5,173 bases of DNA from Clostridiales bacterium. GTDB lineage: Bacteria > Bacillota > Clostridia > Tissierellales > Sedimentibacteraceae. Both the position numbers and the translations under genes were made by a program. This document shows, piece after piece, positions 1-5,173 of the stretch. The notes beneath the pieces were generated by a model. The model did no database searches. It was not told where the DNA came from and saw nothing but the letters and a program-made list of their open reading frames with translations. Position 1 is the stretch's first letter. Every line of letters begins with the position of its first letter. The stretch is from assembly GCA_003457065.1 (NCBI GenBank), contig DMJQ01000138.1, forward strand, positions 6,094 to 11,266, written 5' to 3'.

Positions 1-156
1 GAACATTATTGTGGTAACGGTTAGACCGGCCAGTCCCTTTGCTCCGAATCTGTTAAAAAACTGCAGTATCTCCTGACCGGTTGCAAAACCCGCCCCTACC
101 ACTGTTCCTATGTATGCGGCCGCAACTTTCAGTGTTGACACACCTTTCTTTCTCAC
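1..156 (-). CDS. YkvI-type membrane protein, N-terminal fragment (cut by window edge)
   Basis: The 52 codons visible run from a GTG start at 156 down to the window edge, so most of the protein lies outside. After a short basic N-terminus (MRKKG) comes a hydrophobic segment, about residues 7-27, carrying GTVVGAGFATGQEILQFF at residues 17-34. This glycine-rich first helix followed by G-Q/R-E and an aromatic pair is typical of YkvI-like proteins (COG3949), membrane proteins of the LeuT-fold transporter superfamily whose substrate is generally unknown. The start is supported by AAAGGA (minus strand, 166-171) nine bases upstream. An ATG nearer that site is in another frame. The gene is divergent from the hydrolase operon and shares its upstream region. 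A secondary transporter for an amino acid or related solute is plausible, but the fragment is too short to name a substrate. Confidence 0.72.
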   Translation of the reverse strand, partial: MRKKGVSTLKVAAAYIGTVVGAGFATGQEILQFFNRFGAKGLAGLTVTTIMF

Positions 157-181
157 TGTGACACATCCTTTCAGACTATAT

Positions 182-211
182 AGTTATTTTATAGGAAATA
201 AGTTATTTTAT
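182..211. repeat. 11-bp direct repeat, AGTTATTTTAT, 19-bp period
   Basis: AGTTATTTTAT occurs exactly at 182-192 and again at 201-211, so the copies start 19 bases apart, close to two helical turns. They lie just upstream of the YkvI-like start, in its likely leader or promoter. They could be a regulator site for that gene. The low complexity of the unit means chance is a real alternative. Confidence 0.4.
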
Positions 212-247
212 GACTGAAAAACTAAATCATGTCCTCCAATTCTACAT

Positions 248-292
248 ATTATAAACATAATAATCAAATTAAGCACTGAGAAAATGTGTCAA
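248..292 (-). promoter_or_regulatory. Candidate sigma-A promoter for the YkvI-like gene (weak)
   Basis: Two imperfect options exist on the minus strand. A perfect TATAAT lies at 248-253, but 17 bases upstream there is only a poor -35 (GTGCTT, 271-276). Alternatively, a perfect TTGACA at 287-292, in the left arm of the inverted repeat, is followed 18 bases later by TTTGAT (263-268), a 4-of-6 match to the -10. Either would give a leader of roughly 85-100 bases. No sigma-54 element was seen in this direction. Confidence 0.3.
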
Positions 293-347
293 CTAATTGG
301 ACGCCTTTTTCGGTCGTGCAATAAAAAGGTCCGATTAATTGACATAT
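284..347. repeat. Long imperfect inverted repeat, candidate enhancer/operator
   Basis: The left arm (287-310) and right arm (323-344) are inverted copies, extendable to 284 and 347, around a 12-base centre. They differ by one mismatch, one G-T type pair and a two-base bulge (302-303). The outer part of each arm is a 15-mer of the form GTC-N9-GAC: GTCAACTAATTGGAC at 288-302 and GTCCGATTAATTGAC at 329-343. These match 13 of 15 when inverted. Their centres are 41 bases apart, close to four helical turns, and about 175 and 134 bases upstream of the predicted sigma-54 start. That distance and phasing suit a pair of dimer sites for an NtrC-type activator, such as the one encoded at 4313. It could instead be an operator for another regulator, since both arms carry a TTGACA pointing outward. 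Confidence 0.6.
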
Positions 348-367
348 AAAGATTGTTTAAATATACT
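339..367 (+). promoter_or_regulatory. Sigma-A-type promoter upstream of the hydrolase operon
   Basis: A perfect -35 TTGACA (339-344) is followed after 17 bases by TATACT (362-367), a 5-of-6 match to the -10, giving an expected start near 374. The -35 lies inside the right arm of the inverted repeat, so a protein bound there would be expected to block RNA polymerase. Its transcript would carry a leader of about 125 bases and run across the sigma-54 promoter. Confidence 0.6.
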
Positions 368-442
368 TAAAGCATGAAAATGTTATTATCATAAATATAC
401 AGTTTCAGCTGTTTTAATTAAAGAAATTCTCAAATATTTATT

Positions 443-459
443 TTGGCACTATTATTGCA
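443..459 (+). promoter_or_regulatory. Sigma-54 (RpoN) -24/-12 promoter
   Basis: TTGGCAC (443-449), five bases, then TTGCA (455-459) matches the sigma-54 consensus TGGCAC-N5-TTGC. The invariant GG (445-446) and GC (457-458) have the required 12-base offset. Transcription should start near 470, leaving a leader of about 31 bases before the hydrolase start at 501. Promoters of this class are silent without an AAA+ activator, and one is encoded in this window from 4313. Confidence 0.88.
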
Positions 460-485
460 ACTATATTAATAAAACTTTTCATAGC

Positions 486-495
486 AAGGAGGAGG
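486..495 (+). promoter_or_regulatory. Ribosome binding site of the hydrolase gene
   Basis: AAGGAGGAGG lies five bases before the ATG at 501. It is a near-perfect, extended Shine-Dalgarno sequence that fixes the start and predicts strong translation. Confidence 0.85.
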
Positions 496-500
496 ATTAT

Positions 501-1217
501 ATGTCTAAACCAAGGATTGGGATAACAACTGCCTGGAGTGTGGAGACGTGGGGAGACTCGGTAGAAAGCAGAGGCTATAACTATGTGGGAAGAACGTATA
601 TAGAAGCAATTACCAATGCCGGCGGTTTACCTATCCTGATTCCGCAGTCTGATCCTACGGACATCGAAGATATTCTGAAAAATGTGGACGGTCTCTTATT
701 TTCAGGCGGCGGTGATGCAAAAAGATTCTCTAAAGAAAATCTACCCGCTTTAAGAGAGCAGCAGCCTCTCAGATATGACTTTGAAGCCGCATTGATGAAA
801 GCCGCCAAAGATGCGAAGAAACCTGTCATAGGAATATGCAGGGGATTTCAGATGCTTGTGGAGGTATTCGGAGGAAGCATATCGGAAGAAATAATTGACG
901 GGCATAAGCAGAAAAACCCTGATGGCGGAGTGCCGTGGCACAAGGTGAATATATCGAAAGACAGTTTTTTACATGGTGTTGTTGTTGAAAAACAATGGGA
1001 CGTCAACAGCTTTCATATACAAAAGGTGGGAACGGTGCCTGAGTCATTTAGAGCTGTGGCAGTATCGGAGGACGGAGTTGTTGAAGCAATAGAATGCATG
1101 GATCATGTATTTATTCTGGGGACACAGTTTCATCCGGAGGAACTGCTGTGGAGCGATGCAAGAGCTGCATTAATATTCAAAAAGTACATTGAAATCTGTA
1201 AAGGAGGAGAGAAATAA
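501..1217 (+). CDS. Gamma-glutamyl-GABA hydrolase family protein (peptidase C26, PuuD-like)
   Basis: This 238-residue cytosolic protein has the class I glutamine-amidotransferase fold, as in PuuD-type enzymes that cleave a gamma-glutamyl amide to release glutamate and an amine or amino acid. The catalytic triad is visible: Cys113 in the nucleophile elbow GICRGFQ (111-117), and His211 and Glu213 in GTQFHPE (207-213). The family signatures GLLFSGGGD (64-72) and VNSFHIQ (168-174) are also present, as is the N-terminal PRIGIT strand. Length is normal for the family and there is no synthase domain, signal peptide or membrane segment, so it acts alone in the cytoplasm. It is the first gene of an operon with a carrier, one base overlapping, behind a sigma-54 promoter. 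The family is clear. The substrate is not: gamma-glutamyl-GABA, other gamma-glutamyl amines and gamma-glutamyl peptides are all possible. No other polyamine-catabolism gene is in view, so I do not call it puuD. Confidence 0.88.
   Translation: MSKPRIGITTAWSVETWGDSVESRGYNYVGRTYIEAITNAGGLPILIPQSDPTDIEDILKNVDGLLFSGGGDAKRFSKENLPALREQQPLRYDFEAALMKAAKDAKKPVIGICRGFQMLVEVFGGSISEEIIDGHKQKNPDGGVPWHKVNISKDSFLHGVVVEKQWDVNSFHIQKVGTVPESFRAVAVSEDGVVEAIECMDHVFILGTQFHPEELLWSDARAALIFKKYIEICKGGEK
1201..1207 (+). promoter_or_regulatory. Ribosome binding site of the carrier gene
   Basis: AAGGAGG sits inside the end of the hydrolase gene, nine bases before the ATG at 1217. That ATG overlaps the hydrolase stop codon (TAATG), favouring coupled translation of the two proteins. 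Confidence 0.8.
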
Positions 1218-2629
1218 TGGATAAAGCCGGCAAAAAAAACAGTTTTATCGAAGGCATTAAAAATCCAAACTCTTACGTAATTATATTTACACTCATTATT
1301 ATCAGCATGATTTTGACTTGGGTTGTGCCTTCGGGAAGTTTCGAAAGGGTTGAGGACTCGGCATCAGGACGTATGGTGGTCGACCCGGATTCATTTCATT
1401 ACATTGAAGACAAATCAGTCGGCATATACGGTGCTCTCAAAACAATTCCGAAAGGGATATCCGGTTCGGTCGGAATTATTGCATTTATCTTTATCATATC
1501 CGGATCAGTGGAAGTAATAAGAAGTACCGGCGCACTTGATTCGGCAATACTTCACCTGGTAAAGAAAATGAAGAACAAGGATGTACTGCTGCTTATTTTT
1601 GTAACTTTCATATTTTCTATGCTGGGGGCGGCTTTTGGTTTTGCCGAAGAGACAATACCCTTCATACCTCTTGGAATTTCAATGTGTCTGGCATTGGGAT
1701 ATGACAGGATGGTAGGGTTTCATGTGGTCAGGACAGCCGCGTGGGTCGGTTTTGCCGGAGCTTTCTTAAATCCGTTTTCTATCCGAGTGGCTCAGAGCAT
1801 TGCGGAACTGCCGCTGTTTTCGGGATTGGGATATCGTTTGCTGTGCTATGCTGTATATTTTATTATCGGTAACTGGTTTATTTTAAGTTATGCCAAAAAA
1901 GTAAAAGCTGATCCAACCAAGAGCGTTTTATATGGCTATAAAAGCCAGAGAAATCCCGAAGACTTTGAACTTAAAGATACGGGGGAATTGACAACCAGAC
2001 ACAAGCTTGTGCTGCTTGTATTTGCCGCCAGCTTGGTTCTGCTCATATACGGTGTTATAAAATATGGATGGTACACTACGGAATTATCGGCATTGTTTCT
2101 GGGCGTCGGCATTGTGGCAGGATTTGTTGGAGGCTTCACACCAAACCAGCTTGCAAGAGAATTTACAAAAGGAATGAAAGGTGTTACTTACGGTGCGTTG
2201 ATTGTAGGGTTTGCAAGAGCCATAGTGTTGATATTTGAAGAAGGAATGATTCTTGATACCATTGTATACGCATTCTCAAGACCGCTGATGACTATGGGTG
2301 CTTCGGTAGCAGCAGTCGGAATGTTTATTGTACAGTCGTTCCTGAATTTTTTCATAGGCTCAAGCAGCGGTCTGGCTGCTGCGACCATGCCCATAATGAT
2401 TCCGCTGTCAGATGTGCTGGGTGTTACAAGACAGACTGCCGTTCTGGCATTCCAGTTTGGAGACGGCATTACAAATATGTTGTGGCCGGCAATGATTTAC
2501 TATTTAGCTTTTGCAGATATACCGTATAATATCTGGTTCAAACATGTTTTGAAACTTAACATTATTTTAAGTATTGTAGGCATTGTTTTAGTTGCCGTTG
2601 CTCAGGTCATGAGCTACGGGCCCTTCTAA
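1217..2629 (+). CDS. YfcC/DcuC-family membrane carrier (putative amino acid antiporter)
   Basis: This 470-residue integral membrane protein has about 12 hydrophobic segments, beginning with residues 19-37 and 85-103 and ending with 445-466. A soluble stretch at about 38-84 follows the first helix, and a charged loop at about 226-262 divides the two halves. Near the C-terminus are the serine/glycine-rich GSSSGLAAATMPIMIPLSD (381-399) and FGDGITNMLWP (414-424), which resemble the conserved hairpin-type regions of YfcC and related carriers (PF03606, COG1288). Members are annotated as C4-dicarboxylate or basic amino acid carriers, and few have been tested. Length is normal and the gene looks intact. 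Co-translation with a gamma-glutamyl hydrolase suggests it imports the hydrolase substrate, or exchanges it for a product. That is inference. An arginine/ornithine-type antiporter or a peptide carrier cannot be excluded. Confidence 0.83.
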   Translation: MDKAGKKNSFIEGIKNPNSYVIIFTLIIISMILTWVVPSGSFERVEDSASGRMVVDPDSFHYIEDKSVGIYGALKTIPKGISGSVGIIAFIFIISGSVEVIRSTGALDSAILHLVKKMKNKDVLLLIFVTFIFSMLGAAFGFAEETIPFIPLGISMCLALGYDRMVGFHVVRTAAWVGFAGAFLNPFSIRVAQSIAELPLFSGLGYRLLCYAVYFIIGNWFILSYAKKVKADPTKSVLYGYKSQRNPEDFELKDTGELTTRHKLVLLVFAASLVLLIYGVIKYGWYTTELSALFLGVGIVAGFVGGFTPNQLAREFTKGMKGVTYGALIVGFARAIVLIFEEGMILDTIVYAFSRPLMTMGASVAAVGMFIVQSFLNFFIGSSSGLAAATMPIMIPLSDVLGVTRQTAVLAFQFGDGITNMLWPAMIYYLAFADIPYNIWFKHVLKLNIILSIVGIVLVAVAQVMSYGPF

Positions 2630-2642
2630 ATCAAAGATTTTT

Positions 2643-2677
2643 CCCTGCCGTTGCTGCACGGCAGGGTTATTTTATTT
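2643..2677 (+). terminator. Rho-independent terminator of the hydrolase-carrier operon
   Basis: CCCTGCCGT (2643-2651) pairs perfectly with ACGGCAGGG (2658-2666) around a six-base loop, and a T-rich tail, TTATTTTATTT, follows at 2667-2677. It begins 13 bases after the carrier stop codon and should separate the operon from the two-component genes, though some readthrough is possible. Confidence 0.88.
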
Positions 2678-2704
2678 GAAACTAAAATATTATTGTGCTA
2701 ACAT
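2676..2704 (+). promoter_or_regulatory. Possible promoter of the two-component genes (weak)
   Basis: Between the terminator and the kinase gene, TTGAAA (2676-2681) is followed 17 bases later by TAACAT (2699-2704), a 4-of-6 match, but the start would fall almost on the ribosome binding site. TATTAT at 2688-2693 is a better -10 with no good -35. No sigma-54 element is present here. The genes may have a weak constitutive promoter or depend partly on readthrough. Confidence 0.28.
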
Positions 2705-2721
2705 TGAACAGAGGTGATTTA

Positions 2722-4338
2722 ATGGTTGAGAGCTCAAGAAGCACTGATTTGTATCTCCTGTCCGAAACGTTTGATACTATTTCAAAGGCAAAGGATTTCC
2801 AGGTTACTGCCGATATAATATTTAATTTTATTAAAAAATTTATTGAACTGGATATGGCGGTCATATACAAGATAAATGAAAAAGAAAACACATTGGATAT
2901 AGTATCATGCCTTGGAACAGATACGGAGAAATTAAAAAAAAGAATGCCTTTCAGAATTGGTGAAGGTGCGGTAGGTCTGGTTGCGCAGAACAAGAGACCG
3001 CTGCTTATCAGCGATGCCTTGTCATTCAAAGACATTAAAGTAAGGCAGTATTATCATGAAGATCCCATCATCAGATCGTTTCTGGCGGTTCCGCTTGTTG
3101 TGGGAAACAGGTCAATAGGTATACTAAGTGTATCCAGCTCCAACATTAACCAGTACGACAATTATGACGTGCAGATGATTAATATTATCGCTTCTCAGGC
3201 CGCGGTACTGCTGGAATTAAACAATAACATCACCGAAGCCCAAAGGTTTTCAAACAAAATACTTGACAACGTAAACAGCGGCATAATGGTTATCGATGAC
3301 AGACATAAAATAATTATTTTTAACAAATCCGCAGAAATCATCACCGGCTTTAGTATTGATGAAGCTTTGGGCATGGGCATTTCAACTGTTAAATTAAAAT
3401 TGGACAATAAAGAAAATTTCATATATGAATGCTTTAATAACCGGAAAACATATTTTGAAGAGCCCGGATATATGATAAGGAAGGATGAAAACATTTTAAG
3501 AATACGTTTCAGCACTTCGATTATGTATAATGACGATGATTCCGTCAAGAGCTGCATCTGCATATTCAGGGATAACACCGAAATTGAAAAGCTTCAGCGC
3601 CAAGTAGCCATGGCTGACAAGTTAACGGCGCTGGGCAGGCTGACGGCGGGGCTGGTTCACGAAATCAGAAATCCGCTGCTGCCGATCAGGAATGCAAGCG
3701 AATACTTGCTGTCGAAATATAGCCATAAAGAAAACAGCAGTGAACTTACCAGCCTTCTTGAAATTATCAGGGAAGAAAGCGAGCGGCTAAACCGCGTGCT
3801 GGATCAGCTTGCCAATATGAATAAGGACAGCTTTTATTCCATCGGTGAGTGTTTTCTGTATGAAGTTGTGAATGAAGTGCTGAAATTGCTGAACTATACC
3901 ATAAACAAAAATTCCATTGAGCTAAAGTTAAATTATGATGATAATGATATTCTGCTGCCTTACAACAAGGACAATTTAAAGCAGGTATTCATAAACTTGC
4001 TGCTGAATGCCATTGATGCCGTAAAATCCGGTGAGGAAGCCAATGAGCGCATCATTGAAATCAGTGTCGCAAAAAAATCCAACTATGCCGTTGTTAAAAT
4101 TAAAGATAACGGCATAGGTATTTCCAAAAATGATATTAATTTTATTTTCGATCCTTTTTATACTACAAAAGAAGGCGGCACAGGCATCGGACTGTCCATT
4201 GTTTTCAACATAATAAAAAACTCGGGCGGTGAAATATCTATTGAGAGCAACAAACATACAGGAACCGAGGTTTCATTGATGATGCCTCTGATCCAGGAAA
4301 GGAGACCGAATGATGAAAAGCAGCTTATTAATAGTTGA
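2722..4338 (+). CDS. Soluble GAF-PAS sensor histidine kinase, NtrB/AtoS-like
   Basis: This 538-residue kinase should autophosphorylate on a histidine and pass the phosphate to the response regulator encoded next to it. Domains in order are a GAF domain (about 15-165), a PAS domain (about 175-290), a HisKA dimerisation domain with the H-box LVHEIRNPL (311-319, His313), and an ATPase domain. The ATPase domain shows the N-box NLLLNAIDA (425-433), the G1 box DNGIGI (462-467), the F-box FDPFYTTKEGG (476-486) and the G2 box GTGIGLSI (486-493). No membrane segment or signal peptide is visible, so both sensor domains should read a cytosolic ligand, redox state or protein partner, but none can be named. 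I chose ATG 2722 because GAGGTG (2711-2716) precedes it by five bases. An in-frame GTG at 2695 would add nine residues but lacks such a site. Its end overlaps the regulator gene by 26-29 bases, supporting a cognate pair. Confidence 0.92.
   Translation: MVESSRSTDLYLLSETFDTISKAKDFQVTADIIFNFIKKFIELDMAVIYKINEKENTLDIVSCLGTDTEKLKKRMPFRIGEGAVGLVAQNKRPLLISDALSFKDIKVRQYYHEDPIIRSFLAVPLVVGNRSIGILSVSSSNINQYDNYDVQMINIIASQAAVLLELNNNITEAQRFSNKILDNVNSGIMVIDDRHKIIIFNKSAEIITGFSIDEALGMGISTVKLKLDNKENFIYECFNNRKTYFEEPGYMIRKDENILRIRFSTSIMYNDDDSVKSCICIFRDNTEIEKLQRQVAMADKLTALGRLTAGLVHEIRNPLLPIRNASEYLLSKYSHKENSSELTSLLEIIREESERLNRVLDQLANMNKDSFYSIGECFLYEVVNEVLKLLNYTINKNSIELKLNYDDNDILLPYNKDNLKQVFINLLLNAIDAVKSGEEANERIIEISVAKKSNYAVVKIKDNGIGISKNDINFIFDPFYTTKEGGTGIGLSIVFNIIKNSGGEISIESNKHTGTEVSLMMPLIQERRPNDEKQLINS
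4298..4304 (+). promoter_or_regulatory. Ribosome binding site of the response regulator
   Basis: AAAGGAG lies within the kinase gene, upstream of two tandem ATG codons at 4310 and 4313. It is five bases from the first and eight from the second. The second has the more usual spacing and gives the typical short N-terminus before the first receiver strand. Confidence 0.7.
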
Positions 4339-5173
4339 TGATGAAAAATCTATAAGAGAAACATTAAAAATAATATTAAGCGATATGGATTATGATGTTA
4401 TGACAGCAAGTGACGGATTTGAAGCCATTGATATATTGAATAGCAATATTGTGGACATACTGATTACGGATTTAAGAATGCCTAAAATGGACGGCATCGA
4501 GCTAATGAAAAATCTACTGGAAATTGATCCGTACATAGAAACCATATTTATTTCTGCCTATGCCGACATAAAATCCGCCGTAAAGGTCGTCAAGATGGGG
4601 GCATTTGATTATATCGAAAAATCATTTTCAAAAGACGAGCTTATATTTGCCATTGAAAGGGCAATGGAACACAAAATGCTCAAGGAAGAAAACAAGAATT
4701 TAAAACGAAGGGTAGAATATAGGTATGATTACGAAGGTGTTATCGGCAAAAGCGAAAAAATGCAGAAAGTGTTTGACGTGGTAAACAGGGTGGCAAACAG
4801 CAGAGCAAGTGTTTTGCTGACGGGCGAAAGCGGTGTGGGTAAGGAAGTGATAGCTAAATTAATACATATGAAAAGCAGCCGCAGCGGCAAAAGCTTTGTT
4901 GTCATCAATTGCGGCGCCATACCGGAAAACTTAATCGAATCAGAGCTTTTCGGCTTTGAAAAAGGATCATTCACAGGTGCCGATCACATGCAGAAAGGGA
5001 AATTTGAGCTGGCTCACGGCGGCACTTTATTCCTGGATGAAATCGGAGAACTTCCTCTGCAGGCGCAGGTCAAATTTTTAAGGGTGCTGCAGGAAAAACA
5101 AATATATAAAATAGGATCGGAAAAGAGCATGAAAGTGGACGTGAGAATTATAGCTGCGACAAACAAAAATCTG
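4313..5173 (+). CDS. Sigma-54-dependent response regulator, NtrC/AtoC family (3' end beyond window)
   Basis: The first 287 residues are visible. The receiver domain (about 4-118) has the acidic pair Asp9-Asp10, phosphoacceptor Asp53 in ITDLRMP, Ser81 and Lys103. The AAA+ domain starts near residue 142 with Walker A GESGVGKE (171-178), the sigma-54 contact loop GSFTGA (218-223), Walker B GGTLFLDEIGEL (236-247), and sensor I ending in AATN at 281-284. The remaining AAA+ part and an expected C-terminal helix-turn-helix lie outside. Phosphorylation should drive oligomerisation and ATP-dependent opening of sigma-54 promoters, and one lies at 443-459. Small departures from the usual pattern are GSFTGA for GAFTGA, Phe215 where His is common (GHEKG), and Lys103-Ser in place of Lys-Pro. 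The key catalytic residues are kept, so it looks functional. The upstream ATG at 4310 would add one methionine. Confidence 0.93.
   Translation, partial: MKSSLLIVDDEKSIRETLKIILSDMDYDVMTASDGFEAIDILNSNIVDILITDLRMPKMDGIELMKNLLEIDPYIETIFISAYADIKSAVKVVKMGAFDYIEKSFSKDELIFAIERAMEHKMLKEENKNLKRRVEYRYDYEGVIGKSEKMQKVFDVVNRVANSRASVLLTGESGVGKEVIAKLIHMKSSRSGKSFVVINCGAIPENLIESELFGFEKGSFTGADHMQKGKFELAHGGTLFLDEIGELPLQAQVKFLRVLQEKQIYKIGSEKSMKVDVRIIAATNKNL

Larger units (their letters stand above)
157..500. other. Divergent intergenic regulatory region
   Basis: This 344-base AT-rich stretch separates the minus-strand YkvI-like gene from the plus-strand hydrolase operon, so it must hold the promoters of both. 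I see no coding potential or RNA gene in it. From left to right it contains a short direct repeat (182-211), a weak candidate promoter for the minus-strand gene, a long inverted repeat (284-347), a sigma-A-like plus-strand promoter (339-367), about 75 bases without clear structure (368-442), a sigma-54 promoter (443-459), and the ribosome binding site of the hydrolase (486-495). Confidence 0.8.

Noticed and set aside
284..347. Inverted repeat as a transposon remnant (MITE) or an intrinsic terminator
   Set aside because: I saw no flanking target duplication and no transposase. The region lies upstream of both genes, and no T-tract follows the right arm on the plus strand.
370..500. Riboswitch or structured leader before the hydrolase gene
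   Set aside because: I found no recognisable conserved core and no terminator hairpin. The stretch is AT-rich and is explained by the sigma-54 promoter and ribosome binding site.
581..829. Minus-strand open frame inside the hydrolase gene; similar minus-strand frames lie inside the carrier, kinase and regulator genes
   Set aside because: These are shadows of well-supported plus-strand genes with clear family motifs. None shows recognisable protein features.
936..951. TGGCAC inside the hydrolase gene as a second sigma-54 promoter
   Set aside because: The -12 part is missing: the bases after the five-base spacer read GAAT, not TTGC.
2695..2721. Upstream in-frame GTG as the kinase start
   Set aside because: It lacks a good ribosome binding site, while ATG 2722 has GAGGTG at suitable spacing. 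The extra nine residues would be translated across that site.

Overview
The window looks like a chromosomal segment from a Gram-positive, probably anaerobic, Clostridia-type bacterium. The noncoding DNA is AT-rich, the ribosome binding sites are strong and purine-rich (AAGGAGG type), and the proteins resemble Firmicute families. This assignment is inference and no species is claimed. No mobile element, CRISPR array, rRNA or tRNA was seen.

Layout: (1) Positions 1-156, minus strand: the N-terminal 52 codons of a YkvI-type membrane protein, cut by the window edge. (2) Positions 157-500: a divergent regulatory region. It holds a long imperfect inverted repeat (284-347), a strong sigma-A-like promoter overlapping its right arm (339-367), and an excellent sigma-54 -24/-12 promoter (443-459) just upstream of the next gene. 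(3) Positions 501-2629, plus strand: a two-gene operon with a 1-nt overlap, encoding a class I glutamine-amidotransferase-like hydrolase of the gamma-glutamyl-GABA hydrolase (peptidase C26, PuuD-like) family and a YfcC/DcuC-family carrier. The operon ends at a rho-independent terminator (2643-2677). (4) Positions 2722 to the window end, plus strand: a two-component system. It consists of a soluble GAF-PAS histidine kinase and an overlapping NtrC/AtoC-type response regulator with a sigma-54-activating AAA+ domain. The regulator is cut by the window end.

The parts fit one local circuit. The soluble kinase would sense an intracellular signal and phosphorylate the regulator. The regulator would bind upstream sites (the inverted repeat is the best candidate) and drive the sigma-54 promoter of the hydrolase-carrier operon. 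The operon probably imports or exchanges an amino acid or gamma-glutamyl-type compound and hydrolyses its gamma-glutamyl bond. The promoter and protein families are read directly from the sequence. The regulatory link and the substrate are inferred.
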